Shown: piece after piece, positions 25,842-34,050 of the stretch | Layout: each line of letters starts with the position of its first letter | Position numbering within the stretch: the first letter of the stretch is position 1 | Assembly (NCBI GenBank): GCA_043747875.1 | Contig: JAYTOI010000093.1 | Span: 1 to 64,000, forward strand | DNA: 64,000 nucleotides | From: CADEED01 sp043747875 | Lineage (GTDB): Bacteria; Pseudomonadota; Gammaproteobacteria; Steroidobacterales; Steroidobacteraceae | Direction: 5' to 3' | Program-made: the position numbers and the translations under genes | Notes under the pieces: generated by a model | What the model was told of the DNA's origin: nothing | Databases searched by the model: none | What the model saw: only the letters and a program-made list of their open reading frames with translations

Positions 25842-26555
25842 ATGTCCTACATCGAGGGCTATGTTGCCGCAGTACCGCGCGCCAACAAAGATGCGTACAA
25901 GAAACACGCCACGAATTCACTGACCTATTTCAAGAAGCTCGGCGCCACGCGTCTGGTCGAGACCTGGAGCGATGACGTGCCGGAAGGCAAGGTCACGGAC
26001 TTCAAACGCTCCGTCAAAGCGAAGCCCGACGAAGATGTCATTTTTTCCTGGGTCGAGTACCCGAACAAGGCGACGCGCGACAAGGCGCTCGAGAAGATGA
26101 TGAACGACCCACAGATGAAGGAAATGGGCAAGGACATGCCCTTCGACGGACAACGCATGATCTGGGGCGGCTTCATGGCCATCAACGACAGCGGCGTCGC
26201 CGGCAAGCCCGGCTACATCGACGGTTGCGTGACGCCGGTGCCGGCTAACAACAAGGACGCGTACGTCGAGCACGCCGACAAACACGCCGCAATCCTCAAG
26301 GAATATGGCGCGACCCGAACCGTCGACGCGTGGGGCGACGATGTGCCGGACGGCAAAGTCACGGACTACAAGGCTGCCGTGCAGGCGCAGCCGGGCGAGA
26401 AAGTGATCTTCTCCTGGGTCGAGTGGCCGTCCAAGCAGGCGCGCGACGCCGGCTGGGACAAGGCGATGGAAGATCCGCGCATGAAGGACATGCAGGTGCC
26501 GTTCGATGGCAAACGCATGATCTACGGCGGCTTCGCGCCCATCCTCGACGTTTGA
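25842..26555 (+). CDS. Tandem DUF1428 protein
   Basis: 237 residues, twice the usual 115-120. AAAGGAGATTCGCC precedes ATG 25842. Residues 1-115 and 125-237 are homologous copies: both have YI(E/D)G(Y/C)V..VP..NKDAY, DDVP(E/D)GKVTD(F/Y)K, VIFSWVE(Y/W)P and FDG(Q/K)RMI(W/Y)GGF. DUF1428 (YbaA-like) adopts a dimeric alpha/beta-barrel fold, so the tandem probably makes a covalent pseudo-dimer. Cytoplasmic, function unknown. Monocistronic, with a strong ribosome-binding site. Confidence 0.9.
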   Translation: MSYIEGYVAAVPRANKDAYKKHATNSLTYFKKLGATRLVETWSDDVPEGKVTDFKRSVKAKPDEDVIFSWVEYPNKATRDKALEKMMNDPQMKEMGKDMPFDGQRMIWGGFMAINDSGVAGKPGYIDGCVTPVPANNKDAYVEHADKHAAILKEYGATRTVDAWGDDVPDGKVTDYKAAVQAQPGEKVIFSWVEWPSKQARDAGWDKAMEDPRMKDMQVPFDGKRMIYGGFAPILDV

Positions 26556-26595
26556 ACCCGATGCAGGCGCCGGATCGTATGTGCGACTCGAAGCG

Positions 26596-27210
26596 TCAAT
26601 GCTTCGCGCGCAAGGTCCGGCGCGACTGCATCACCAGATACGCCCCGAGCATTCCGCCCAAATGCGCGAAGTGCGCCACGCCCTGCATCGTGCCGAACAC
26701 GCCGCTCAGCAGCTCGATGGCGCCGTAGATCAGCACTAACAACCAGGCGGGTATCGGAATCGGCAGCAGGATGAACACCATCTTCCGATGCGGGTACAGC
26801 ATGGCGAACGCGAGCAGCACGCCGAACACTCCGCCCGACGCACCCACCGTGGGGCCCGCTCCGCCCGCTGCGCCCGACACCACGAGCAATTGCGCCAACG
26901 ACCCGGTGAGCACGGCCGCGAAGTACAACTCCGCGAAGCGGCGTGAGCCGAGCGCGTGTTCCACGTCGCGCCCGAACATGTAGAGCGCGAACATGTTGAA
27001 AAATATGTGCGCGAGACTGGTCGGATCGTGCAGGAACGCCGACGTCACGAGCTGCCACGGCTCGAAGCCGGGGCGCACGCCCATCTCCGGGTAGTAATGG
27101 TGCCCGAGCGGCCATAACGCCAAATGCTCGAACATCGCTACGCCGAACAGCGCCTGCAGGCCGAACACTGCGACGTTGGCGAAAATGAGAGCGCGCGTAA
27201 CGGGAGGCAT
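26596..27210 (-). CDS. Rhomboid-family intramembrane serine protease
   Basis: 204 residues, about six transmembrane helices. The catalytic serine motif is GASGGVFG (Ser in the fourth helix) and the catalytic histidine lies in HFAHLGGMLGAY; FFNMFALYMFGRDVE with upstream AH matches the rhomboid His/Asn helix. An inner membrane protease of unknown substrate. The region just before its ATG folds into a hairpin that covers the likely ribosome-binding site. Confidence 0.9.
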   Translation of the reverse strand: MPPVTRALIFANVAVFGLQALFGVAMFEHLALWPLGHHYYPEMGVRPGFEPWQLVTSAFLHDPTSLAHIFFNMFALYMFGRDVEHALGSRRFAELYFAAVLTGSLAQLLVVSGAAGGAGPTVGASGGVFGVLLAFAMLYPHRKMVFILLPIPIPAWLLVLIYGAIELLSGVFGTMQGVAHFAHLGGMLGAYLVMQSRRTLRAKH

Positions 27211-27227
27211 GGTCTCTCATTGAGACC
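27211..27227 (-). promoter_or_regulatory. Hairpin masking the rhomboid ribosome-binding site
   Basis: On the minus strand GGTCTC, loop AATGA, GAGACC abuts the start codon at 27210. The 6-bp stem includes the GAGA likely to act as Shine-Dalgarno, so translation may depend on melting it. Confidence 0.35.
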
Positions 27228-27351
27228 GGGGTTCTGCGAGCGAGTTCGTGTGGGAATACAGCACCGCTCGATTGCGCCTACATCCGCTGTGCGGCCCGCT
27301 TCCTTCGGCGCCCCTTTTTTTCATGCGTCGAATGCCGCGGGGCGCGCCCTC

Positions 27352-27774
27352 TTACTTGTGACGCGCGCCGAACCCCGGCAGGTGCGCCGACATCGGCATC
27401 TCGGACGCCGCTTCCTGCTCCATGCGCTCGTCGAGCTCGAATTGCAGGTGCACTTCGAGCGTCGACATCTGCTCGCGCAGCCGGTTGAACAGCTCGAGCT
27501 TCTCCAGCAGCGACAGGCGGCGAACGTGCTGTGAGATGAACTCGATGGCTCCGGCGATCGCGCTGATCTCGAGGAAGCCGAACGAATCCGCGGTGCCGGA
27601 AATGTGGTGCGCGACGCGCTCGATCTGTTGGACTCCTGCGGGGTCGAGATCGACGGCCTTGCGAGGCAGACATGCCCTCATCTGCACTACGTCCTGTTGC
27701 GATCGCTCGAGGAAGCGCAGTTCCAATTGCCGCGTCGGCAGCTGTGAGGTCGTGGTATTGCCCGTCTCGTTCAT
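27352..27774 (-). CDS. Histidine phosphotransfer (Hpt) domain protein
   Basis: 140 residues from ATG 27774 (AGGTGAG upstream; an upstream in-frame start at 27828 is possible). Helical throughout. The phosphotransfer motif is VAHHISGTADSFGF, with His56 four residues before Gly60, as in Hpt domains (HxxxG...GF). A stand-alone Hpt needs a hybrid kinase; the hybrid kinase encoded at 28360-30756, on the same strand, ends in a receiver domain and is the obvious candidate donor. Confidence 0.75.
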   Translation of the reverse strand: MNETGNTTTSQLPTRQLELRFLERSQQDVVQMRACLPRKAVDLDPAGVQQIERVAHHISGTADSFGFLEISAIAGAIEFISQHVRRLSLLEKLELFNRLREQMSTLEVHLQFELDERMEQEAASEMPMSAHLPGFGARHK

Positions 27775-28133
27775 GCGCTCACCTGTGTCCGCCAGTACTA
27801 CCGGTGTCATCTCTGAAAAAATCCGCACCCGTTTCGATATTCATCGCGCTGCAGTCTGACATGGCTAATGCACCCGCAACGCCAACGGTAGCGCTCCCGC
27901 AGCCATTTCCTGCGGCTTTTGCGGTTTGGTTCTCGTTTGAAACCCCTTACAATTTATTGTTAGACGCGCGGGAATTTGCATGGCGAACCGTTGGCCATGT
28001 CCTCCCCAAGGGGTTCCCTGTACCACCGGTTACCTTGCCGTTTCCGACACGACATATCGCCTGGCGAGCCGCTCGTACAGTGCGGTGCGGGCGCGCTTGC
28101 TGTGCGAGGTGGTGCGCGTCGTAGAGTCGCGCG
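27775..28133. other. Intergenic region (359 bases)
   Basis: Between the Hpt gene and the zinc-ribbon gene. It contains a candidate rightward promoter at 27926-27953 in a locally AT-rich stretch. No convincing coding sequence was found. Confidence 0.4.
27926..27953 (+). promoter_or_regulatory. Candidate sigma-70 promoter
   Basis: TTGGTT (27926-27931), a 16-base spacer and TACAAT (27948-27953). It points towards the zinc-ribbon gene at 28134. The surrounding AT-richness supports it; evidence is by eye. Confidence 0.35.
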
Positions 28134-28346
28134 GTGCCGCGCCACTCCGAGATCATTTTCGTCGAATGCCAGCGATGCCGGCACAAGGCGCAGCGCGCCG
28201 TGCCCGAGCTGCCGCTGCCCGCGGGCGCGCGCTTCCGCTGCTCGCGATGTCAGAACGGTGAGCAGGAGACGATCAAGGTATGGCACACGGGCGGCTCGTC
28301 GGCCGCGCGCATCATTTCGTTTCCGAAGGGGAAGCCGCGTCGCTGA
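28134..28346 (+). CDS. Small zinc-ribbon protein
   Basis: 70 residues from GTG 28134. Two CxxC knuckles (Cys12/Cys15 in ECQRCRH and Cys36/Cys39 in RCSRCQNG) with the spacing of a four-cysteine zinc ribbon. The C-terminus is basic (FPKGKPRR). It may bind nucleic acid or be a small regulatory adaptor; no specific family recognised. The start lacks a strong ribosome-binding site. It converges on the hybrid kinase gene. Confidence 0.55.
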   Translation: MPRHSEIIFVECQRCRHKAQRAVPELPLPAGARFRCSRCQNGEQETIKVWHTGGSSAARIISFPKGKPRR

Positions 28347-28359
28347 GGCGCGCGCCTGC

Positions 28360-30756
28360 CTAGCGGACGAGTTCGTAGATTGCGGCGCGCAACTCCCGCA
28401 ATCGTGGCGGCTTCGCGAGCACGCGATCGACATGCGAAGGGATGTCGTTGTCGTCGATCATGCGCGTACCCCATCCGGTCAGCATGATCACGGGCGTGGC
28501 CGGCGCGAGTTGTTTGACGCCGGCCGCGACTCGACGACCGTCGAAGTTGGGCATGCCGAGATCGCTGATGACGAGCGCGAACGCATTGTCCGTCCCATTG
28601 GCCGCCGCAAACTCATCGAGCGCCGCCTGCCCGCCGCTCGCGGCGACGGTCACGTGGCCGTCTCCACCGAGGGCATCCTCCAGCGCCTTGATGATGATCG
28701 GGTCGTCGTCGACGATCAGGACGCGCAGGCGCCGCAGAACGAACTGTGGCTGCGGCATGTGCGCCGTATTCAGCGACGACTGCAGATACGCGGGGAAGGT
28801 GATCTGCATCGTTGTCCCAGCGCCCACCGAGCTCTCGATGGCGAACTCCGCGCTATGGCGCTGAATCATGCCGTACACCATGGCGAGGCCGAGCCCGGTG
28901 CCGCGCTCGCCTTTGGTCGTGAAGAAAGGCTCGAGGCAACGCCGCCGTGTTTCCTCATCCATGCCGACTCCCGTGTCGGACACTTCGACGCTGACGAGCT
29001 CGGGATCGCTGGTCCGATTGCGCACCAGCGTTCGCACCGTGAGCACCCCGCCATCCGGCATGGCATCCACGGCGTTGAAGATGAGGTTCGTGAGCGCGTC
29101 CCGGATTTCGTCCTCGGCACCCCGAATCACGGGTAGATCCGCAGCGAAATCCCGGCGCAGCTCGATCGAGATGCCACGCTCCTGGGGCAGCGCGCTCCAC
29201 TTCGCATGCGTGAGCTCGAGCACCTGCTCGATGAGCCCGTTGAGCCGCACCTCCGTCAGCGTCATCTGGGGCTCGCGCGGCCGGTAGAACTCGCGCATGC
29301 GCGCGACAGTTGCCGCGACACCGTCGATCGCGCGCTGAATGACTTCCAATGAGCTGCGCGCCCGCGGACTCAGATTGGGTTCGCGCTCGAGCAGCGACTC
29401 GGTGTAGATGGACACCGGGGAGATCGCGTTGTTGATGTCGTGCGCGATGCCGCTCGCCATTTGACCGAGCGCGCGCAGGCGCTCCTGTTGCATCGCCGAG
29501 GTCTGCGATTGCCTCAGCTCATCGTAGGCCTGGCGCAGCGCGCCGTGCAGGCGCGACTGGTGCGAGGCCAGCGCGACATGACTGCTCAGCTGCTGCAGGA
29601 ATTCGCAATCGCCACTGCTGAACGCGTGCGCAGCGCGCCGGGCCGCCACGAAGACCCCGAATACACTGGCCTCCACGGCGAGCGGCGCAATGACGAGCGA
29701 GCACAACGGCACCTTCGCGAGGCGCTGCGGAAATGGAAATGGGACTGCTCGGACATCGGACTCGTATACGAGCTGACCGCGGATGCAGCGCGTGAGACCG
29801 TTTGGGTCGATTGGGACCACGATGCCCTCCGTCAGCGCGAGCTGCTCGGCCAGCGCGCGACTGCCGATGCCGACAGTACTCACGGTGAGGGTCGCGCTGC
29901 CCGCGTCGAACAGGAGCACGCAGCCGAAATCGATCGGCAAATCCTCCTCGACGTTGCTCAGGACGACCTGAAAGATGCTGTTCAGATCGTGCCGATCGCC
30001 AATGGCCGCGGTGATGTGCTGCAGCAGGCTCAGACGCCCCATGTGCGCGCGCAGTCGCCCCTCTGAGAGCTGGATCTGCGTGAGCATGTGGTTGAACGCA
30101 TCCGTGAGCTGATTGAGCTCGAGCAGTTCCGCCGGCTGCGCGCGCACGCCGTAGTCGTGCTGGTCGGATACCGCGCGCGCGATCTGCGCGAGCCCGAGGA
30201 TCGGCCGCGATATCTGGCGCTGCTGCAGCCGCGCGATCAGCACCGCGAGCAATGCGCCGAGCGCGAGCACGCCGGCAGCGATGAGACCGTAGGTCGCCAG
30301 GCGGGCGTCGATGGCCTCGAGATCGGACTGAACCATGAGCGTGCCCAGCGTCTCGCCTTCGAGCGTGACGGGATTGAGCATCACTACGTGGCCATCCGCG
30401 AATCGCACGCTTCCCGACTGCGCGACATCGATGAGCGTTTTGGCGGCGACCTTTTCGGGGTACGTCGCGAAGATGTGCCCGGATCGGTCGTAGAGCGCAG
30501 CCGCAACGACGTGCCGGTCGGCTCCGAACGCGGCGAGTACCCCGCGCGCGTCGTCCGCGTTGTCGAATGCCAGCGCCGCGGTGCTGTTGAGCGCGATCGC
30601 CTTGCTCAGGATATCGAGCTGCCGGACGAGGTTCTGCTTGAAGGTCACGACGTCAAACAGCACGAACATCGCGCTCGTGAACAGGATGACGATGCCGCTC
30701 GTGAGCAGCAGCATCTTCATCAGACGCCGCTGGATCGGAGTGCCGGCGACGCTCAC
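28360..30756 (-). CDS. CHASE8-HAMP-GAF hybrid histidine kinase with C-terminal receiver
   Basis: 798 residues from GTG 30756, overlapping the YfiR-type gene by GTGA. Order: TM1 (about residues 14-36), periplasmic CHASE8-like sensor with KAIALNSTAALAFDNADDAR and VVAAALYDRSGHIFATYP, TM2 (about 165-185), HAMP, GAF (about 265-420), HisKA with phospho-His in MASGIAHDINNAISP, HATPase with NAVDAMPDGG (N box), SDTGVGMDEE and GERGTGLGLAMVYG, and a receiver with LIVDDDP, acceptor Asp in ISDLGMP and Lys in LAKPP. Inner membrane. CHASE8-HAMP with YfiR is the sensory unit of the YfiBNR system, but there the output is a GGDEF cyclase; here it is a kinase. Confidence 0.9.
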   Translation of the reverse strand: MSVAGTPIQRRLMKMLLLTSGIVILFTSAMFVLFDVVTFKQNLVRQLDILSKAIALNSTAALAFDNADDARGVLAAFGADRHVVAAALYDRSGHIFATYPEKVAAKTLIDVAQSGSVRFADGHVVMLNPVTLEGETLGTLMVQSDLEAIDARLATYGLIAAGVLALGALLAVLIARLQQRQISRPILGLAQIARAVSDQHDYGVRAQPAELLELNQLTDAFNHMLTQIQLSEGRLRAHMGRLSLLQHITAAIGDRHDLNSIFQVVLSNVEEDLPIDFGCVLLFDAGSATLTVSTVGIGSRALAEQLALTEGIVVPIDPNGLTRCIRGQLVYESDVRAVPFPFPQRLAKVPLCSLVIAPLAVEASVFGVFVAARRAAHAFSSGDCEFLQQLSSHVALASHQSRLHGALRQAYDELRQSQTSAMQQERLRALGQMASGIAHDINNAISPVSIYTESLLEREPNLSPRARSSLEVIQRAIDGVAATVARMREFYRPREPQMTLTEVRLNGLIEQVLELTHAKWSALPQERGISIELRRDFAADLPVIRGAEDEIRDALTNLIFNAVDAMPDGGVLTVRTLVRNRTSDPELVSVEVSDTGVGMDEETRRRCLEPFFTTKGERGTGLGLAMVYGMIQRHSAEFAIESSVGAGTTMQITFPAYLQSSLNTAHMPQPQFVLRRLRVLIVDDDPIIIKALEDALGGDGHVTVAASGGQAALDEFAAANGTDNAFALVISDLGMPNFDGRRVAAGVKQLAPATPVIMLTGWGTRMIDDNDIPSHVDRVLAKPPRLRELRAAIYELVR

Positions 30757-31301
30757 ATCCCGTCCCGTGCGGCGCTGCCGACGATCTCCGCCGAGCGCAA
30801 CAGGTTTGAGCTGATGGTGAGCTGCGCCGCGCGCGCCGAGTCCACGTCGATGCGCATGCGGATGCGGCCGTTCTGCATGACGAGACGGATCATCACGCGG
30901 CCCGGCGCGACGCCGTCGACGTCGCTCACCGTGAGCGTGCTGCGCTTCTCGAGTATCCCCAGGATCTCGCCGAGCTTCTCGCGCTCGGAATGGTGGATGA
31001 ACAGGATCTGGCATTGCGCCGCTTCCGCCGCGTTGCGCACGCGCCGCACGACCAGCGGATGGCCACGCACCGACTCGCCGCGCACGGCTTCATCGAGATC
31101 CGCGCCGAAGGGATCGAAGCCGAACACGCCGACCACGAAAGGCGACTGGGGTTTGGCGAATGCGGTTTCCGGCCACTCGACGAAGCGCGAGAAGTTGTAC
31201 AGGAACACCGCCTTCACCTGGTATTCCGTCGGCGCTGCGGCCCGAGTGGGCGCGACGAGCAGCAGCGCGAACAGCGCGACGACCAGCAGATTACGCCCCA
31301 C
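30753..31301 (-). CDS. YfiR-family periplasmic protein
   Basis: 182 residues. Signal peptide (residues 1-22, ...PTRAAAP), then the YfiR/DUF4154 signature YQVKAVFLYNFSRFVEWP, FDPFGADLDEAV and HHSEREKLGEIL. YfiR proteins bind the periplasmic CHASE8 domain of a membrane partner and hold it inactive. The gene is translationally coupled to a CHASE8 hybrid kinase, so the same control logic probably feeds a phosphorelay. Only one cysteine is visible, so the disulfides of Pseudomonas YfiR cannot form; redox sensing of that kind is unlikely. Confidence 0.88.
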   Translation of the reverse strand: MGRNLLVVALFALLLVAPTRAAAPTEYQVKAVFLYNFSRFVEWPETAFAKPQSPFVVGVFGFDPFGADLDEAVRGESVRGHPLVVRRVRNAAEAAQCQILFIHHSEREKLGEILGILEKRSTLTVSDVDGVAPGRVMIRLVMQNGRIRMRIDVDSARAAQLTISSNLLRSAEIVGSAARDGM

Positions 31302-31548
31302 GAGCGCCCGCTACGTAAATGGCAATGGCCGCGCAGACGAGTTGTCGCTTCATTGGCCGACCATCCCCGCAGGTCCGTGAAATTTCGTTGATCGGCTCGA
31401 AAACTACTGCACCGATTTTATACGCATTCGCCGCAGCGGCGCTGGTTAGGGGTATGCCTGAGAAATCTTCGTGAAATTTCTCGAGTCGAGCGGTGACAGA
31501 ACGGCGACGACCCTGGCGGTCCGAACACGGGAGGTCTATGGTCGCCCT

Positions 31549-31920
31549 GTGTTCCACCGCCGTTTCAAGCCGCTGATTTGCATTCTGGCTGCCGCGCAGC
31601 TCCTGCTCGCGATGCCGATATCGGCCGCCCCGATTGCGAGTGCGGCGCTCCCGGCACCCCATTGCGCGGACATGCCGGCGCCCGACGACCGTGCTCGCGA
31701 CAACACCGGGCCGGGCGAGCACGAAGCACCGTGTGACTGCTGCCCGGACGACATCACCACCATGGCCGGATGCGCCAGCGTCTGTGCCGCGATGCCGGCG
31801 GCGACGTCCACATTGCAAATGCCCGTCGCGCGTGCCGTGACGATTCACGCCGTGAGCCTGGCTTTTCTCCCCATCTCCGCCGCGGCCGATCCGCCGCTCG
31901 ATCCTCCGCCCATAGCCTGA
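31549..31920 (+). CDS. Small cysteine-rich exported protein of a metal module
   Basis: 123 residues from a GTG at 31549 (GGAGG 14 bases upstream); a GTG at 31471 in the same frame is an alternative. Signal-like segment ICILAAAQLLLAMPISA. The mature part carries a cluster of metal-type residues: PHCADM, EHEAPCDCCPDD and MAGCASVCAAM, six or more cysteines, with His and Met. The pattern recalls CopL-type and related small metal-binding proteins encoded next to heavy-metal genes. It opens a run of same-strand genes: an outer-membrane-like protein, an HMA-domain protein and a MerT-like protein. Confidence 0.65.
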   Translation: MFHRRFKPLICILAAAQLLLAMPISAAPIASAALPAPHCADMPAPDDRARDNTGPGEHEAPCDCCPDDITTMAGCASVCAAMPAATSTLQMPVARAVTIHAVSLAFLPISAAADPPLDPPPIA

Positions 31921-31991
31921 TCGATGCGTCGATCGGCTTGGCGTGCCGCTCGCGCGGCACGCCTTCTCATCCTGTTCGCGGAGAGCTCGAC

Positions 31992-32654
31992 ATGAACCTG
32001 GTCATATTGATCGGCGGCGCGGCGCTGTTCGCCGCGGCGCCGCTCGCGCTCGCGAAGCCCATCGCGTTCGCGCACGGCACCACCATCATGGCGGAGCACG
32101 GCGCGGGCACCATGAACGAAGCGCAGATGTTCTACGCGCCGAAATACTTCTGGTCGCTCGGCGCGGGGTACCTTGCGCTGGACGGCTCGCCTGAGAGCGA
32201 TCCCGATGGCCGCCGGCGCGAGATCGCCTATCTACGCGCCAACTACCTCGTGAAGCGCTGGAATCTCGAGAATGCGCAGGCCAACGTGTTCGCGTGGGGC
32301 GGCGCGGGATCCGCGTACGTGAGCGAGACGAATGCGCACGCCGTCGCATGGAACACCGGCGCGCAGGTCGACTACGAGACGCGGCGCGTCTATGCGTCGC
32401 TCAAAACCGACTTGCACGTATCCCACGCCTTCACGCATCGCATCGAAACGCTGCAGCTCGGCATCGCGCCGTACGAGCACGACTACGATTCGCTCGCGAC
32501 CTGGTTCGTCGTGCAGGGCCGGCGCATCGGCGGCGGCATCCAGGACGGGACCGAGTGGTCACTGCTGATGCGGCTATTCAAGCGCGGCGCCTGGCTGGAA
32601 GCCGGCGCCACGCAGGATGGCAAGCTGCAGGCCATGGCCATGGTCAACTTTTGA
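31992..32654 (+). CDS. Exported, probably outer-membrane protein of the metal module
   Basis: 220 residues from ATG 31992. Signal peptide MNLVILIGGAALFAAAPLAL, then AKP. The mature part is rich in alternating aromatic/polar strands (YFWSLGAGYLALDGSP, YLRANYLVKRWNLENAQANV, ATWFVVQGRRIGGGIQDGTE) and ends in MAMVNF with a terminal Phe, as in small beta-barrels. No characterised family recognised. It sits between the Cys-rich protein and the HMA protein, 13 bases before the latter, so it probably helps metal entry or sensing. Confidence 0.75.
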   Translation: MNLVILIGGAALFAAAPLALAKPIAFAHGTTIMAEHGAGTMNEAQMFYAPKYFWSLGAGYLALDGSPESDPDGRRREIAYLRANYLVKRWNLENAQANVFAWGGAGSAYVSETNAHAVAWNTGAQVDYETRRVYASLKTDLHVSHAFTHRIETLQLGIAPYEHDYDSLATWFVVQGRRIGGGIQDGTEWSLLMRLFKRGAWLEAGATQDGKLQAMAMVNF

Positions 32655-32667
32655 AATGGAGCATCGA

Positions 32668-32988
32668 ATGAAAAGCATTTTGTCAGCCGTATGCGCGGTT
32701 GCGCTCACGGGCGCGGCCCAGGCCGGCACCATAGAGATGAAAGTGTACGGACTCGTGTGTGGATTCTGCGCACAGGGCATCGAAAAGACCCTGCGTAAAA
32801 ATCCCGCGACCGCCGACGTGGTGGTGAGCCTCGAGAACAAGCTCGTGGCCATCGGCACGAAGGATGACCAGGACATCAGCGACGCCGAGCTCACGCGCGC
32901 GCTGACGGACGCGGGATACGACGTCAAGGGCATCGTGCGCACGCAGCGCTCGATGGCGGAGATCCGCGTGTCGTTGAAGAAGCATTGA
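32668..32988 (+). CDS. Periplasmic heavy-metal-associated (MerP-like) protein
   Basis: 106 residues. The start at 32668 is preceded by GGAGCATCGA. Signal peptide to about residue 19 (...AAQAG). A single HMA fold: metal site GLVCGFC (Cys31, Cys34), then AQGIEKTLRKNP and the second half TRALTDAGYDVKGI. Binds a soft metal ion in the periplasm and passes it to the MerT-like protein encoded directly downstream (TGATG overlap). Confidence 0.85.
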   Translation: MKSILSAVCAVALTGAAQAGTIEMKVYGLVCGFCAQGIEKTLRKNPATADVVVSLENKLVAIGTKDDQDISDAELTRALTDAGYDVKGIVRTQRSMAEIRVSLKKH

Positions 32989-33353
32989 TGGACGCGCATC
33001 AGAAAGCGGCTGGCGCGGTGTTTGGAACTTTATTGACGAGCATGGCGACGCTCGTTTGCTGTGTGTTGCCGGCCATACTGGTCTCGATTGGCGCGGGCGC
33101 GACACTGGTGGGCCTCGTGTCCGCCTTCCCGCAGCTCGTGTGGTTGTCGGAGCACAAGAGCTACGTGTTCGTCGCCGCATCCATGTTTCTCGTGGCCAGC
33201 GGAGCGATGCTCTGGCACGCGCGGCGGCTGCCCTGTCCGATCGATCCGGTCGCGGCGCGCAACTGCACGAAGTTGCGGCGGCTGAGCACGGCGCTGTATT
33301 TCATGGCGCTGGCGACGTGCGCCGTGGGAGCACTGTTCGCATTCGTGCTCTAG
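32988..33353 (+). CDS. MerT-like inner-membrane metal transport protein
   Basis: 121 residues, three hydrophobic segments. The first holds the vicinal cysteine pair TLVCCVLPAILVSIGAGA, as in MerT; a cytoplasmic loop carries LPCPIDPVAARNC, comparable to the second MerT cysteine pair. Starts on the A of the preceding TGA. Together with the HMA protein it forms a mercuric-type uptake pair, yet no MerA reductase or MerR is encoded nearby, so the metal and purpose are open. Confidence 0.8.
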   Translation: MDAHQKAAGAVFGTLLTSMATLVCCVLPAILVSIGAGATLVGLVSAFPQLVWLSEHKSYVFVAASMFLVASGAMLWHARRLPCPIDPVAARNCTKLRRLSTALYFMALATCAVGALFAFVL

Positions 33354-33372
33354 GCAGGGGCTACAGGCAGTG

Positions 33373-33390
33373 GACGGTGCCGGCACCGTC
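33373..33390. terminator. Perfect palindrome between convergent genes
   Basis: GACGGTGCC followed by its exact complement GGCACCGTC, between the MerT-like gene and the HD-domain gene, touching the latter's stop codon. Probable bidirectional terminator. Confidence 0.5.
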
Positions 33391-33916
33391 AGGGACGCTT
33401 GGCGTACTGCGCGTCGAACAATGCTTCGAGGCCCGCGTGCGTGCCGCGCATCGGGTCGACGACGCGCCTGGCCCAGTCGAAATACTCACGCTTGCGTTCG
33501 AGCGACCAGCCGGCCGGCGGAGCGCCGTCGAGATCGTTCACATTGGCGATCTTGTCGGCGAGCTTCACCAGCTTCGCCTTGTAGCTGATCTTCCCGGCAT
33601 GATCGATCTGCGCCTGCTTGCGTTCGAGCTTCGACAGCCGCTTGTCGTCCGAGCACTCGCCGACGATGTCTGCGATCTCGTAGCCGAACACGACCTCGAT
33701 CTCGTCGCGCGTGGTGTTCGTGTCCTCGATGGTGTCGTGCAGCAGCGCGGCCGCGAGCACCACCGGGTCTTCGACTCCCGCCTGCACGAGGATGTGCGCG
33801 AGCTGGATCGGATGGTTGATGTAGGGCGAGGCTTCCTCATCCTTGCGCCGCCCATTGCGATGTTTCTCCGCGGCAAACGCGGCAGCGCGCAGGACCAATT
33901 CCATGTGGGTGGACAT
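33389..33916 (-). CDS. Small HD-domain hydrolase, MESH1/SpoT-hydrolase-like
   Basis: 175 residues, a free-standing HD domain. KHRNGRRKDEEASPYINHP gives the first metal His, LLHDTIEDTNTT the HD motif, and KLVKLADKIANVNDL the final Asp, in the order seen in the (p)ppGpp hydrolase domain of RelA/SpoT and in MESH1. No synthetase or TGS domain is present, so it is a small alarmone hydrolase candidate; MESH1 proteins also cleave NADPH. The start may be 33916 or the Met four codons on. Cytoplasmic. Confidence 0.85.
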   Translation of the reverse strand: MSTHMELVLRAAAFAAEKHRNGRRKDEEASPYINHPIQLAHILVQAGVEDPVVLAAALLHDTIEDTNTTRDEIEVVFGYEIADIVGECSDDKRLSKLERKQAQIDHAGKISYKAKLVKLADKIANVNDLDGAPPAGWSLERKREYFDWARRVVDPMRGTHAGLEALFDAQYAKRP

Positions 33917-34050
33917 GGATCGAACAGTACCCGCAACCGCTTGCGGGCGCCACCCCGGGGAATTTCTCCCATTCCGGAATTTTCGTAGTTAGGCAACCGC
34001 TGACAGCCGCACGCGCCCATGTCTAGCATCGCGTGATCAGGAGGATACAC

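Noticed and set aside
33930..33947. Hairpin CCCGCAA/TTGCGGG near the HD gene start
   Set aside because: A 7-bp stem without a U-tract in a GC-rich spacer; no role can be argued.
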